Positions 1 through 9,286 of a stretch of 64,000 nt of DNA are shown here, in pieces. The notes below the pieces were generated by a model. It was not told the origin of the DNA. It saw only the letters and a program-made list of their open reading frames with translations, and did no database searches. The position numbers and the translations under genes are program-made. Position 1 is the first letter of the stretch. Each line of letters opens with the position of its first letter. The DNA comes from Paraburkholderia bannensis (lineage in GTDB: Bacteria; Pseudomonadota; Gammaproteobacteria; Burkholderiales; Burkholderiaceae): contig NZ_JACHBW010000002.1 of the NCBI RefSeq assembly GCF_014200455.1, forward strand, positions 248,001-312,000, in the 5' to 3' direction.

Positions 1-1
1 G

Positions 2-901
2 CTGACCCAGCCCGACCGTCCAGCCGGGCGCGGGATGAAGCTCCAGGCGAGCCCCGTCAAACGCTACGCCGAAGAGCATGGCATTCCCGTCGCGCAGCCC
101 ACGTCGCTGCGCCGCGCGGGCAAATACCCCGAAGAGGCCGCCGCCGCGCTCGACCTGCTGAACGCCACGCCGCACGATGTGATGGTGGTCGCCGCTTACG
201 GGCTGATCCTGCCGCAGGAAGTGCTCGACATCGCGCCGTCGGGCTGCATCAACATCCACGCGTCGATCCTGCCGCGCTGGCGCGGCGCTGCGCCGATTCA
301 CCGCGCGATCGAAGCGGGCGACGTGGAAACCGGCATCACGCTCATGCAGATGGACGCGGGTCTCGACACCGGCCCGATGATCTCGGAAGTGCGCACGCCC
401 ATCACGCCCACCGACACGACCGCGACGCTGCACGACCGCCTCGCGAAGCTGGGCGCGCAGCTGGTGGTGGACTGGCTGACGCAGCTTGAACGCACGGGCC
501 AGTTGCCGATCACGCCGCAGCCTTCCGAAGGCGTCACGTACGCGGAAAAGATCGGCAAGCAGGAAGCCGCGCTCGATTTCCGTCGCCCGGCTCAGGCGCT
601 GGCGCGCCAGGTTCGCGCCTTCGACCCGTTCCCGGGCGGCGCGGCCACGCTGGACGGCGCGCTTATCAAGCTGTGGGCCGCTGAAGTCGCGCAGGACGTG
701 AACGTGCCCGCGAGCAGCGAGCCGGGCCAGATTCTCGATGTCTCGGCTGCCGGGGTGGTAGTGGCCTGCGGCGAGGGCGCGCTGCGCTTCACGCAGCTGC
801 AAAAGCCGGGCGGCAAGCGCCTGCCCGCGCGCGAGTTCCTCGCCGGGATGCCGCTTGCTGCCGGTCAGCGCTTCGCGCTTAACGATTCCCCCGCGGCTTA
901 A
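2..901 (+). CDS. fmt: methionyl-tRNA formyltransferase, 5'-truncated by window edge
   Basis: Transfers a formyl group from 10-formyl-THF to Met-tRNA(fMet) for translation initiation. The frame is open to the window edge; the first codons in the window read [11 protein letters not shown] and join directly to MKLQASPVK, so the ATG at 35 is internal and the N-terminus lies outside. The formyltransferase signature is visible: [15 protein letters not shown], with the catalytic Asn-His pair, then LDTGPM with the catalytic Asp. The C-terminal RNA-binding domain follows ([13 protein letters not shown]). About 299 residues are present, so roughly 25-30 are missing. In this family def usually lies directly upstream. 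It probably heads the cluster continuing into the LysE gene 11 bases downstream. Confidence 0.95.
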   Translation: MTQPDRPAGRGMKLQASPVKRYAEEHGIPVAQPTSLRRAGKYPEEAAAALDLLNATPHDVMVVAAYGLILPQEVLDIAPSGCINIHASILPRWRGAAPIHRAIEAGDVETGITLMQMDAGLDTGPMISEVRTPITPTDTTATLHDRLAKLGAQLVVDWLTQLERTGQLPITPQPSEGVTYAEKIGKQEAALDFRRPAQALARQVRAFDPFPGGAATLDGALIKLWAAEVAQDVNVPASSEPGQILDVSAAGVVVACGEGALRFTQLQKPGGKRLPAREFLAGMPLAAGQRFALNDSPAA

Positions 902-912
902 GAGAGAACGTC

Positions 913-1554
913 ATGCTCGGCATCACCCAGTTCGGCTTCTTTCTCGTCGCCGTCCTTCTTCTGAACGTCACGCCGGGCCCGGATACGGCTTACATCGTGG
1001 GCCGCAGCGTCGCGCAAGGCCGCAGCGCCGGGCTGGTATCGGCGCTCGGCATCTCGGCGGGCTGCTGCGTGCATGCGCTGGCCTGCGCGTTCGGGCTGAC
1101 CGCGCTGCTGGCTGCCTCGGCCACCGCGTTCACCGTCATCAAGCTGGTGGGTGCGTGCTATCTCGTCTATCTGGGCGTACGGCTGATCTTCGCGAAACAG
1201 ACGCCCTCCGACGAAGCAGCGAGGCCCGCGGCTGCCGTCCAGCCGCGCCCGCTGCGCCAGTTGTTCCTCTCGGGCTTCTGGACCAATGTGCTGAACCCCA
1301 AGGTGGTGCTGTTCTTCGTGTCGTTCTTCCCGCAGTTCGTCGCCGTGACGAGTGCGCACAAGATTCTGGCGTTTCTGGCGCTCGGCGCGGTATTCGTGCT
1401 GATGAGCACGGTGTGGAACAGCCTCGTCGCGTGGATCGCGGGCAGCGTCACCGCGCGCTTTTCGGGCAAGCCGGGCGTCAAGAAGTGGCTCGACCGCACC
1501 GTTGGTTCGGCATTCGTGGGTCTGGGCGTGCGTCTCGCGACAACGGTGCGCTGA
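913..1554 (+). CDS. LysE/RhtB-family amino-acid exporter
   Basis: A 213-residue polytopic membrane protein of the LysE superfamily, which exports amino acids or related small molecules by proton exchange. The N-terminal helix leads into the family signature LNVTPGPDTAYIVGRS (about residues 17-32), followed by Gly/Ala-rich helices and the second conserved segment SGFWTNVLNPKVVLFF. About six transmembrane segments can be drawn. The ATG has GAGAACG just upstream and lies 11 bases after the fmt stop, so it is probably cotranscribed with fmt. The substrate cannot be read from sequence. Confidence 0.88.
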   Translation: MLGITQFGFFLVAVLLLNVTPGPDTAYIVGRSVAQGRSAGLVSALGISAGCCVHALACAFGLTALLAASATAFTVIKLVGACYLVYLGVRLIFAKQTPSDEAARPAAAVQPRPLRQLFLSGFWTNVLNPKVVLFFVSFFPQFVAVTSAHKILAFLALGAVFVLMSTVWNSLVAWIAGSVTARFSGKPGVKKWLDRTVGSAFVGLGVRLATTVR

Positions 1555-1555
1555 G

Positions 1556-1581
1556 ATTGAATTTTTCCGAACCGCCCATAT
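1556..1581 (+). promoter_or_regulatory. sigma32-like heat-shock promoter of htpX
   Basis: The segment reads ATTGAA, a 12-base spacer, then GCCCATAT. This matches the RpoH consensus (CTTGAA, 11-16 bases, CCCCATNT) with one mismatch in each box. It lies just past the LysE stop and about 105 bases before the htpX start, as expected for a heat-shock protease. Assignment is by motif only. Confidence 0.6.
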
Positions 1582-1684
1582 CTAACAAATCGCTTACAAT
1601 GCGCTCGCCGTCGCTGGGACAAATCCCGAGCGGCGAGCAATTCGACGACCGATTCGTTATTTGATGGGTGAAGGAGCACAGAAC

Positions 1685-2542
1685 ATGTTCAACTGGGTCA
1701 AAACCGCGATGTTGATGGCCGCGATTACGGCCCTTTTCATCGTCATCGGCGGCATGATTGGCGGGCGCAGCGGCATGATGCTGGCGCTGCTGATCGCGCT
1801 TGGCATGAACTTCTTTTCGTACTGGTTTTCGGACAAGATGGTCCTGCGCATGTACAACGCGCAGGAAGTCGATGAAACCACCGCGCCGCAGTTCTACCGC
1901 ATGGTCCGCGAACTGGCCACGCGCGCGAACCTTCCGATGCCGCGCGTCTACCTGATCAACGAAGACGCGCCCAACGCGTTCGCCACCGGCCGCAATCCCG
2001 AGCACGCAGCGGTGGCCGCGACCACCGGCATCCTGCGCGTGCTCTCCGAGCGCGAAATGCGCGGGGTGATGGCGCACGAGCTGGCGCACGTGAAGCACCG
2101 CGACATCCTGATCTCGACGATTTCGGCGACGATGGCCGGCGCGATTTCGGCGATCGCCAACTTCGCGATGTTCTTTGGCGGCCGCGACGAAAACGGCCGT
2201 CCCGCCAACCCGATCGCAGGCATTGCCGTGGCGCTGCTCGCGCCGATCGCGGGCGCGCTGATCCAGATGGCGATTTCGCGTGCGCGCGAATTCGAAGCCG
2301 ATCGCGGCGGCGCGCAGATTTCGGGCGATCCGCAGGCGCTGGCTTCGGCGCTCGACAAGATTCATCGCTACGCGCAGGGCATTCCGTTCCCGGCCGCCGA
2401 GCAGCATCCGGCCACCGCGCAGATGATGATCATGAATCCGCTGGCGGGCGGCGCAATCGCCAATCTGTTCTCGACGCACCCGGCCACGGAAGAACGCATT
2501 GCGCGTCTGATGGAAATGGCGCGTACGGGCCGCTTCGAGTAA
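1685..2542 (+). CDS. htpX: membrane zinc metalloprotease HtpX
   Basis: Heat-shock inner-membrane M48B protease that degrades misfolded membrane proteins alongside FtsH. Two N-terminal hydrophobic helices (about residues 8-25 and 30-47) are followed by the zinc site HELAH at 131-135 and the third ligand in REFEAD (Glu204); another hydrophobic pair lies at about 145-165 and 178-198. Length is 285 residues, normal for the family. The start at 1685 is chosen because GGTGAAGGAGCACAGAAC supplies a good Shine-Dalgarno; the frame has an earlier ATG at 1661 that would put that ribosome-binding site inside the gene. A sigma32-like promoter lies upstream and a strong terminator downstream. Confidence 0.95.
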   Translation: MFNWVKTAMLMAAITALFIVIGGMIGGRSGMMLALLIALGMNFFSYWFSDKMVLRMYNAQEVDETTAPQFYRMVRELATRANLPMPRVYLINEDAPNAFATGRNPEHAAVAATTGILRVLSEREMRGVMAHELAHVKHRDILISTISATMAGAISAIANFAMFFGGRDENGRPANPIAGIAVALLAPIAGALIQMAISRAREFEADRGGAQISGDPQALASALDKIHRYAQGIPFPAAEQHPATAQMMIMNPLAGGAIANLFSTHPATEERIARLMEMARTGRFE

Positions 2543-2569
2543 GACAGCCTTGTCGCACCTTGCACGGAA

Positions 2570-2596
2570 GGGCAGACCACGTGGTCTGCCCTTTTT
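2570..2596 (+). terminator. Rho-independent terminator after htpX
   Basis: A perfect 11-bp inverted repeat (GGGCAGACCAC / GTGGTCTGCCC) is followed directly by TTTTTC. It separates htpX from rsmB, so the rsmB-ntrYX group probably has its own promoter. Confidence 0.85.
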
Positions 2597-2738
2597 CTTT
2601 GCGCGTGGAACGCGTTGCCGGATTGGTGCGACTGCGCCTGACCGGCGTTGCGCCCGCGCCACGCTACAATGGCTCGCTTGCGTTCCCGCTCATGCCTTAT
2701 TCGCCGCGCTTCGGTGCGGCCTGCTTTCCGGTTTCTCC

Positions 2739-4211
2739 ATGACATCCAGCTCTCCCCGCCGCCCGTCCGGTTCCGGTTCATCGCGCTCTCAACATCGCGG
2801 TGCGCACCCGGGCGCGTCGAAGTCCGGCACGGCCGTGCATCTGGCCCCCGACTCGCTTGGCTTCGCGCTCGACCAGGCGGCCCAGGCCGTCGCCGCAGTG
2901 CGCGCGGGTGCGGCGCTGCCGGCGGCGCTTTCGAGCGCCTTCGCGGCCCTGCCCGCCGAAGTCGCGTCGACGGCGCGCGGCGCGGTGCAGGACATCGCCT
3001 ATCGCACGATGCGGCGTCTGGGCATCGTGGACTACCTGATCAAGCAGCGCGTGAGCAAGGCGCCGCCGCCGCCCGTGTTGAACCTGCTCGCGTGCGCGCT
3101 GGCGCTGCTCGTCGACGATGAGGCGCACGCCGCCTACACGCCCTTCACCGTGGTTGATCAGGCCGTGCGCGCGATCGGCGCGCGCCGCGACGCCGCCTTC
3201 GCGAAGGGTCTCGTGAACGCCGTGCTGCGCGGCTTCCTGCGCGAGCGTGAAACGGCGCTTGCGGCAGCGCACGCCGATGAAGTCGCGCGCTGGAACTATC
3301 CGCAGTGGTGGATCAACGCGATCCGCCGCGCGTGGCCCGATCAGTGGCAGGCGATTCTCGAAGCGGGCAACACGCACGGGCCGCTCACGCTGCGCGTGAA
3401 CGCGCGCCGCACCAATACCGCCGACTACCTCAAGCGCCTCGCTGACGAAAACATCGCGGCAACGCAGGTCGGCGACTACGCCGTGCGCCTGGCTGCGCCG
3501 CTGCCGGTCGATCGCATTCCGGGCTTCATGGCGGGCGACGTTTCCGTGCAGGACGCGGGCGCGCAGCTGGCCGCACCGGCGCTCGGCGTGCGCGACGGCA
3601 TGCGCGTGCTCGATGCGTGCGCCGCGCCTGGCGGCAAGAGCGGCCATCTGCTCGAACTCGCCGACATCGATCTGGTCGCGCTGGAAAGCGATGCCGTACG
3701 CGCGGCGCGCATCGGCGAAAACTTCGTGCGGCTGGGCTTCGCGCAGGGCGATGAAGCAACGCAAGGCGCACGCGTCGTAATCGGCGATGCGGGTGTGCCC
3801 GACGCATGGTTCGACGGTCAACTATTCGACCGCATTCTCGCGGACGTGCCGTGTTCGGCATCGGGCATCGTGCGACGCCATCCCGATATTCGCTGGCTGC
3901 GCCGCGCAAGCGACATCGCCGCGCTCGCGCAGGAGCAGCGCCGCATCGTCGATGCGCTGTGGAGTCTGCTCAAACCGGGCGGCGAACTGCTCTACGTGAC
4001 CTGCTCGATCTTCCCCGAGGAAGGCGAGGATCAGGCGCGCTGGTTTGAAAGTACCCACGCGGATGCGGTACGATTGGATGCTCCGGGGCAGCTGCTGCCT
4101 GCCGGGCGTGAAGCCGATGTGGCTAGCCCCATCGGCACGAATGCCAGCCCCGTTCCCGATCGCACCGCAGATCACGACGGTTTCTTCTACGCGCGCTTTC
4201 AGAAACGGTGA
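2739..4211 (+). CDS. rsmB: 16S rRNA m5C967 methyltransferase RsmB
   Basis: Methylates C967 of 16S rRNA using SAM. A Ser/Arg-rich N-terminus precedes a NusB-like RNA-binding domain (about residues 35-165). The Rossmann methyltransferase domain shows the SAM motif DACAAPGGKSG (about 291-301), motif IV DVPCSASG with Cys near 370, and the catalytic TCSIFPEE with Cys near 421, the two cysteines of m5C enzymes. The start at 2739 (MTSSSPRR) gives 490 residues; the upstream extension of the open frame would cover the htpX terminator. The last codons overlap the next gene by 4 bases (GTGA), implying translational coupling. Confidence 0.92.
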   Translation: MTSSSPRRPSGSGSSRSQHRGAHPGASKSGTAVHLAPDSLGFALDQAAQAVAAVRAGAALPAALSSAFAALPAEVASTARGAVQDIAYRTMRRLGIVDYLIKQRVSKAPPPPVLNLLACALALLVDDEAHAAYTPFTVVDQAVRAIGARRDAAFAKGLVNAVLRGFLRERETALAAAHADEVARWNYPQWWINAIRRAWPDQWQAILEAGNTHGPLTLRVNARRTNTADYLKRLADENIAATQVGDYAVRLAAPLPVDRIPGFMAGDVSVQDAGAQLAAPALGVRDGMRVLDACAAPGGKSGHLLELADIDLVALESDAVRAARIGENFVRLGFAQGDEATQGARVVIGDAGVPDAWFDGQLFDRILADVPCSASGIVRRHPDIRWLRRASDIAALAQEQRRIVDALWSLLKPGGELLYVTCSIFPEEGEDQARWFESTHADAVRLDAPGQLLPAGREADVASPIGTNASPVPDRTADHDGFFYARFQKR

Positions 4212-4798
4212 CCATCAAACGCTTCTTCCCGCTGCGCTTCGCGGCTTTGATCTGGCTCGCGCTGGCCTTCGGCATGTTCGCCGTCACGCCTGCGCGCGCC
4301 GATTCGATTTCGGTGCAGCGCGCGTCGCTGCAGGCCGACGGCACCGGCTGGAGCCTCGACGCCCGCTTCGATTTCGAGCTCAACAGCAGTCTGGAAGACG
4401 CGGTCAACAAGGGCATTCCGCTCTACTTCACCACCGACTTCGAAATCACGCGCCCGCGCTGGTACTGGTTCGACGAACAGCCCGTGAGCGTGTCGCAAAG
4501 CATTCGCCTGTCGTTCCAGCCGCTCACGCGCGAGTACCGCGTATCGAGCGGCGGTCTGCAGCTCGGCTTTTCGACGCTCTCTGACGCACTCGCGGTCATC
4601 AAGCACGTCACGTCCTGGCACGTGATCGAGCGCAATCAGGTGCATTCGGGCGAGACCTATACGGCGTCGGTGCGCATGCAACTCGACGTGGCGCTCATGC
4701 CCAAGCCTTTCCAGATCGATGCGGTCAACAACCGCGACTGGAATCTCGCTTCCGACTGGAAGCGCTTCAGCTTCACGGTGACCGATCGTGCTAGATAA
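4208..4798 (+). CDS. DUF4390-domain exported protein
   Basis: A 196-residue protein with a clear Sec signal peptide (hydrophobic core LRFAALIWLALAFGMFAV, cleavage probably after PARA-D) and a predominantly beta mature part with several Arg-Tyr-Trp motifs (RPRWYWFDEQ). The GTG start overlaps the rsmB stop, and the gene's own end overlaps the ntrY-like start, so the three form a tight operon. The DUF4390 family is consistently found just before NtrY-like kinases in betaproteobacteria; a periplasmic role in signalling to the kinase is an inference from that linkage. The molecular function is unknown. Confidence 0.85.
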   Translation: MTIKRFFPLRFAALIWLALAFGMFAVTPARADSISVQRASLQADGTGWSLDARFDFELNSSLEDAVNKGIPLYFTTDFEITRPRWYWFDEQPVSVSQSIRLSFQPLTREYRVSSGGLQLGFSTLSDALAVIKHVTSWHVIERNQVHSGETYTASVRMQLDVALMPKPFQIDAVNNRDWNLASDWKRFSFTVTDRAR

Positions 4799-7226
4799 AG
4801 TGCGCCGCGCCACCGGAGGCAGCTTCAGCAGCTTCGTCGTCAGGCTGCTGGTGTCGACCGTCGCGCTCACCGCGACGCTGCTGCTCGTGCTGCTCGCCGC
4901 CGCGAGCGCCAACACCGAATTCTTCGACCGCTATTACGGCTGGCTCTACGCCGCCAATATCGGCGTCGCCATCATCTTCCTGTCGGTGGTGACGGCGCTC
5001 GTGATCGTGATCGCGGTGCGCTTGCGGCGCGGCAAGTTCGGCACGCGATTACTTGCCAAGCTCGCGTTTTTCTTCGCGCTGGTGGGCGTGGTGCCGGGCG
5101 GCATCATCTACATCGTGTCCTACCAGTTCGTGTCGCGCTCGATCGAATCGTGGTTCGACGTGAACGTGGAAACCGCACTCACGGCGGGCCTCAATCTCGG
5201 GCGCGGCATGCTGGACGCTTCGCTCTCCGATCTGCAGACCAAGGGCCGCCTGATGGCCGAGCAGATCGCCAACGGCGATTCGGCAGGCACCACGCTTACG
5301 CTGCTGCGCGCGCGCGATCAGTTCGGCGTGCAGGACGCCACCATCGTCGAGCCGGTGCGCAGCATGTCGGGCGCGGCGCCGGACATGCATGTCGTTGCAC
5401 AGGCATCGAGCAACTTCTCGTCGCTGATGCCGGCCGATCTGCCGAGTCAGATGATGATCGATCAGGCGCGCGGACGCGGCTATGCCGCGATCGAAGGCGA
5501 AGTCGATGGCGACCCGCGTCTGCACGGTCCAAAGGGCGCTTTGAGGCTGCGCGTGGTGACGCGCATTCCCGATGGCAACACCACCGACCTGCAACCTGTC
5601 GAGCGCTTCCTGCAGCTGGAGCAGCCCGTGCCCGCGGCGCTCGCGCGCAACGCGGACGCCGTGCAGCGCGCCTATCGCGAATACCAGGAAAAAGCGCTCG
5701 GCCGTACGGGCCTGCGCAAGATGTACATCGGCACGCTGACGCTTGCGCTGTTTCTCGCGACCTTCGTGGCGATGATGCTGGCGCTCGCGCTCGGCAACCA
5801 GCTCGCGCGGCCGCTGTTCCTGCTCGCGCAGGGCACCAAGGAAGTGACCGAGGGCGACTACACGCCCAAACGCGAAATCAAGTCGCGCGACGAGCTGGGC
5901 TTCCTCACGCAGTCCTTCAACGCGATGACGCGCCAGCTCTCCGAAGCGCGGCTCGCGGTCGAAAAGAACCGCGTCGCGCTCGAACATTCGAAGGCGTATC
6001 TCGAAAGCATCCTCGCCAATCTCACGGCGGGCGTGTTCGTGTTCGACCGGCAGTTCCGTCTGACCACGGCGAACCCGGGCGCGGAACGCATCTTCCGTCA
6101 TCCGTTCGAGACGCAGCTCGGTCTGCCGATCGATCACGTGGCCGCATTGGGCGACTTCGCAGCGATCGTGCGCAAGGCCTTCGCCGACCAGGAAGCGTCG
6201 CGCAGCCACGGCGAACTCAACGACGTCGATCGCGGCCACTGGCAGCAGCAGTTCTCGGTGCCCGTTGCGGGCGAAACCGATCCGCTCACGCTGCTCGTGC
6301 GCGGCGCGCGTCTCGTCTCGGACACGGGCCGCGATGCCGGCGACATGCAGACCTCGGGCTATGTGGTGGTGTTCGACGATATTTCGGACGTGATCTCGGC
6401 GCAGCGTTCGGTCGCATGGGGTGAAGTCGCGCGGCGTCTCGCGCACGAGATCAAGAATCCGCTTACGCCGATTCAGCTGTCGGCCGAACGCCTGCAGATG
6501 AAGCTCACCGACAAGCTCGCGCCCGCCGACGCCGAAGTGCTCAAGCGCGGCGCAACCACCATCGTGAATCAGGTCGCGGCGATGAAGCAGATGGTCGACA
6601 ACTTCCGCGACTACGCGCGCACGCCTCCGGCGGTGCTCGCGAGCCTGCAGCTGAACGACCTGGTGAGCGAAGTGCTCACGCTCTACGGCGCGGAAGAGCA
6701 CAAGAGCACGATCAAGGTCGAGCTGTCGGATCTGCCGGTGATACGCGGCGACGCCACGCAATTGCGCCAGGTGATCCACAACCTGCTGCAGAACGCGCAG
6801 GACGCGGTGGGCGACATCGCCACGCCTCGTGTGACGCTGGAGACGCGGGCCGTAGAATACGGCGATCCGGACGCGGACGGGCGCACGCGCGTCGCGGTGC
6901 GTCTCACGGTCTCGGACAACGGGCCGGGTTTTCCCGCGCGAATTCTCACGCGCGCGTTTGAACCCTATGTGACGACCAAGGCCAAAGGAACAGGACTCGG
7001 GCTTGCGATGGTCAAGAAGATCGTCGATGAGCACGGCGCGCGCATCGACATTCGCAATCGCATGAAAGCGGGCGATGTGATAGAAGGCGCGCAGATCTCG
7101 ATTCTCTTTCTCCAGCTGGCGGACGACACCGCCCCGGGTGCCGTCACCAGCGGCAAACCGGGCGATGACCGTGCGCGGGCAGCCGGGCAAGGAACAAAAG
7201 CAACAGTGCAGACAAGGGCAGCGTAA
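4788..7226 (+). CDS. NtrY-like membrane sensor histidine kinase
   Basis: An 812-residue sensor kinase. It has three N-terminal membrane helices (about 18-41, 54-78, 88-113), a periplasmic region of about 200 residues, a further helix (about 311-339), HAMP (about 340-390), PAS (about 400-520), a HisKA domain with phospho-acceptor LAHEIKNPLTP (His near 552) and a GHKL ATPase with N box LLQNAQDAV, DNGPGFP and GTGLGLAMVKK. The architecture is that of NtrY. The GTG start overlaps the DUF4390 gene by 11 bases, and the partner regulator begins immediately after the stop. The signal sensed is not evident; nitrogen or redox/envelope control is only a family expectation. Confidence 0.9.
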   Translation: MLDKVRRATGGSFSSFVVRLLVSTVALTATLLLVLLAAASANTEFFDRYYGWLYAANIGVAIIFLSVVTALVIVIAVRLRRGKFGTRLLAKLAFFFALVGVVPGGIIYIVSYQFVSRSIESWFDVNVETALTAGLNLGRGMLDASLSDLQTKGRLMAEQIANGDSAGTTLTLLRARDQFGVQDATIVEPVRSMSGAAPDMHVVAQASSNFSSLMPADLPSQMMIDQARGRGYAAIEGEVDGDPRLHGPKGALRLRVVTRIPDGNTTDLQPVERFLQLEQPVPAALARNADAVQRAYREYQEKALGRTGLRKMYIGTLTLALFLATFVAMMLALALGNQLARPLFLLAQGTKEVTEGDYTPKREIKSRDELGFLTQSFNAMTRQLSEARLAVEKNRVALEHSKAYLESILANLTAGVFVFDRQFRLTTANPGAERIFRHPFETQLGLPIDHVAALGDFAAIVRKAFADQEASRSHGELNDVDRGHWQQQFSVPVAGETDPLTLLVRGARLVSDTGRDAGDMQTSGYVVVFDDISDVISAQRSVAWGEVARRLAHEIKNPLTPIQLSAERLQMKLTDKLAPADAEVLKRGATTIVNQVAAMKQMVDNFRDYARTPPAVLASLQLNDLVSEVLTLYGAEEHKSTIKVELSDLPVIRGDATQLRQVIHNLLQNAQDAVGDIATPRVTLETRAVEYGDPDADGRTRVAVRLTVSDNGPGFPARILTRAFEPYVTTKAKGTGLGLAMVKKIVDEHGARIDIRNRMKAGDVIEGAQISILFLQLADDTAPGAVTSGKPGDDRARAAGQGTKATVQTRAA

Positions 7227-7913
7227 ATGGCAACCATCCTGGTGGTAGACGATGAAATGGGCATCCGGGAATTGCTCTCGGAGATCCTCAGCGACGAAGG
7301 ACACGTCGTGGAACTCGCGGAGGACGCGCAGCAGGCGCGTGAATTCCGTCAGCGTCAGGTGCCGGACCTGGTGCTGCTCGATATCTGGATGCCGGACACC
7401 GATGGCGTCACGCTCCTCAAGGAGTGGGCGGCGCAAGGTCAGTTGTCGATGCCCGTCATCATGATGTCGGGGCATGCGACGATCGACACGGCGGTGGAGG
7501 CGACCAAGATCGGCGCGCTCAACTTCCTTGAAAAACCGATCGCGCTGCAAAAGCTGCTCAAGGCGGTCGAGCAGGGTCTGGCGCGCGGCACGGCGGCGCA
7601 AGCGCCGGCTGCTGGCGCGCCTGGCGCCAAGCCCGCTGCCGGCGGCCCGGCCGTGGTGGCCTCGGCGGCCGCGCTGCCGGTGCTGGGCGGCGATTCGCCG
7701 GGCGTGAATGCGGCGCAGACGGCTTCGATCTCGTTCGATATTCCGTTGCGTGACGCCCGCGATGCATTCGAGCGCGCCTACTTCGAATACCACCTCGCGC
7801 GCGAGAACGGCAGCATGACGCGCGTGGCTGAAAAGACCGGCCTTGAGCGCACGCACCTGTATCGCAAGCTCAAGCAGCTTGGCGTCGATCTCGGCAAGAG
7901 CAAAGGCGAGTGA
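7227..7913 (+). CDS. NtrX-like response regulator lacking the AAA+ domain
   Basis: A 228-residue regulator directly abutting the kinase gene. The receiver domain occupies residues 1-120 with acidic pocket DDE (8-10), phospho-acceptor Asp52 in LLDIWMPD and conserved Lys in LEKPI. A Gly/Ala/Pro-rich linker (about 125-170) follows, then a Fis-type helix-turn-helix at the C-terminus (GSMTRVAEKTGLERTHLYRKLKQLG). Classical NtrX carries a sigma54-interacting AAA+ ATPase between these parts; here it is missing, so the protein should act as a plain DNA-binding regulator rather than a sigma54 activator. Confidence 0.9.
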   Translation: MATILVVDDEMGIRELLSEILSDEGHVVELAEDAQQAREFRQRQVPDLVLLDIWMPDTDGVTLLKEWAAQGQLSMPVIMMSGHATIDTAVEATKIGALNFLEKPIALQKLLKAVEQGLARGTAAQAPAAGAPGAKPAAGGPAVVASAAALPVLGGDSPGVNAAQTASISFDIPLRDARDAFERAYFEYHLARENGSMTRVAEKTGLERTHLYRKLKQLGVDLGKSKGE

Positions 7914-7977
7914 GGCGCGGCTCACCGCGTCCCACGCGCCCGGTCGCGAGTCTTTTCGAAAAGTTTTGAGAAAGGGC

Positions 7978-8006
7978 TTGCGCAGGGCGAGAAAAGCCCC
8001 TATACT
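7978..8006 (+). promoter_or_regulatory. sigma70 promoter of tRNA-Phe
   Basis: A -35 TTGCGC at 7978-7983 and a -10 TATACT at 8001-8006 are separated by exactly 17 bases. The tRNA begins 14 bases after the -10, so transcription would start a few bases before the mature 5' end. Confidence 0.75.
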
Positions 8007-8020
8007 TTCCCTTCTTCGTT

Positions 8021-8096
8021 GGCCCGGTAGCTCAGTTGGTAGAGCAGCGGATTGAAAATCCGCGTGTCGTTGGTTCGATTCCGACCCAGGCCACCA
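8021..8096 (+). tRNA. tRNA-Phe (GAA)
   Basis: A 76-base cloverleaf with encoded CCA. The D arm is GCTC-AGTTGGTA-GAGC, the anticodon arm GCGGA-TTGAAAA-TCCGC with anticodon GAA, the variable loop GTGTC, and the T arm GTTGG-TTCGATT-CCGAC. The acceptor stem GGCCCGG / CCAGGCC pairs except for one C-A opposition (positions 5 and 68). All other invariant bases are present. A strong promoter precedes it and a Rho-independent terminator follows. Confidence 0.96.
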
Positions 8097-8106
8097 GAAT
8101 TTGTAG

Positions 8107-8142
8107 AGCCCCAGGAGATCGCAAGATTCCTGGGGCTTTTTC
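8107..8142 (+). terminator. Rho-independent terminator after tRNA-Phe
   Basis: The arms AGCCCCAGGA and TCCTGGGGCT form a perfect 10-bp stem around an 11-base loop, followed by a run of T. It begins 10 bases after the tRNA CCA end. Confidence 0.9.
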
Positions 8143-8355
8143 ATTGGCGGTCCCCGGTTTCTTGCAGCGTCTCCCGGTTGTTCTGGTCGAGCCGGTGCAC
8201 GGTAACCGGATATCAGCGGTATAAAGTGGCGCCGATATCGGCGCCAGGGCTGCGGCCTATACTGCTTGGGCCGGCCGGCGAGAGCCCGGGCCGGTCCGCC
8301 CGGCGGGTTTCAAAGGCTCGCGACCGCGCGGAACCTCTCAACTCGGAGTTTCACG

Positions 8356-9090
8356 GTGACTCGAACAGAAACCAGGAACGGCGCGCTCGTGCTGTTTTCC
8401 GGCGGCCAGGACTCGGCAACGTGCCTCGCGTGGGCACTGAACCAATACGACACGGTCGAAACGCTCGGCTTCGATTACGGCCAGCGCCATCGTGTCGAAC
8501 TGGAGTGCCGTGAGGGCTTTCGCGCCGCCATCGCGCGCGAGTTCCCCGACTGGGCCGAACGTCTCGGCGAAGATCATATGATCGATCTTTCGGTGCTCGG
8601 CTCGATCAGCGATACCGCCATGACGCGCGAAATCGAGATCGAAACGGCCGCAAGCGGTCTGCCGAACACCTTCGTGCCGGGCCGCAACCTGATGTTCATG
8701 CAGATCGCGGCGGCCATCGCTTACCGTCGTGGCCTGCGCGTGCTGGTGGGCGGCATGTGCGAGACCGACTTCTCCGGCTACCCCGATTGCCGCGACGACA
8801 CCATGAAAGCGCTGCAGGTCGCGCTCAATCTGGGCATGGACACGCGCTTCGTGCTGGAAACGCCGCTGATGTGGCTCGACAAGGCCGATACATGGCGACT
8901 CGCCGAGCAACTGGGCGGCGAGGCGCTGGTCGAACTGGTACGTGTGGAAACCCATACCTGCTATCTGGGCGAGCGCGCCGAGCTGCACGCATGGGGCTTC
9001 GGCTGCGGCGAATGCCCGGCCTGCAAGCTGCGCAAGCGCGGCTACGAAGCTTACCTGGCAGGCGAGCAAGTCACGGAAGCGCCGGTCTGA
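8356..9090 (+). CDS. queC: 7-cyano-7-deazaguanine (preQ0) synthase QueC
   Basis: Converts 7-carboxy-7-deazaguanine to preQ0 with ATP and ammonia, for queuosine tRNA modification. The PP-loop ATP motif [11 protein letters not shown] is near the N-terminus and the zinc-binding cysteines are in [20 protein letters not shown] followed by ACK near the C-terminus. The GTG start at 8356 ([12 protein letters not shown]) gives 244 residues, normal for QueC, and has CGGAG upstream; an earlier in-frame ATG at 8266 would add 30 atypical residues. It opens a queC-queE-queD cluster; queF, queA and tgt are not in the window. Confidence 0.93.
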   Translation: MTRTETRNGALVLFSGGQDSATCLAWALNQYDTVETLGFDYGQRHRVELECREGFRAAIAREFPDWAERLGEDHMIDLSVLGSISDTAMTREIEIETAASGLPNTFVPGRNLMFMQIAAAIAYRRGLRVLVGGMCETDFSGYPDCRDDTMKALQVALNLGMDTRFVLETPLMWLDKADTWRLAEQLGGEALVELVRVETHTCYLGERAELHAWGFGCGECPACKLRKRGYEAYLAGEQVTEAPV

Positions 9091-9286
9091 GGGCCGGCGA
9101 GCCCCGGCAACGCCGGAACCTGCAAGACAGACGATGCATAAAACGAAGCGGCGCACGGGCAGCGCCCTTCGTGCGATCGAGTGAAGATCGAGCGGCAAAA
9201 AATGCGGTCGCCAGGCAGACCCGCCGCAAACACGACACAATAACGCCCGCAAGCACCGGCTCCCCACGAGCCTTCCCGTCGACGCC

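Noticed and set aside
5049..8144. 1031-codon open frame on the - strand
   Set aside because: It is antisense to the ntrYX genes and crosses the tRNA; composition is Arg/His/Asp-rich as expected for a mirror frame of GC-rich genes.
8143..8355. preQ1 riboswitch before queC
   Set aside because: No C-rich loop or A-rich tail of a preQ1 aptamer; only a GGCGCCGATATCGGCGCC palindrome is present.
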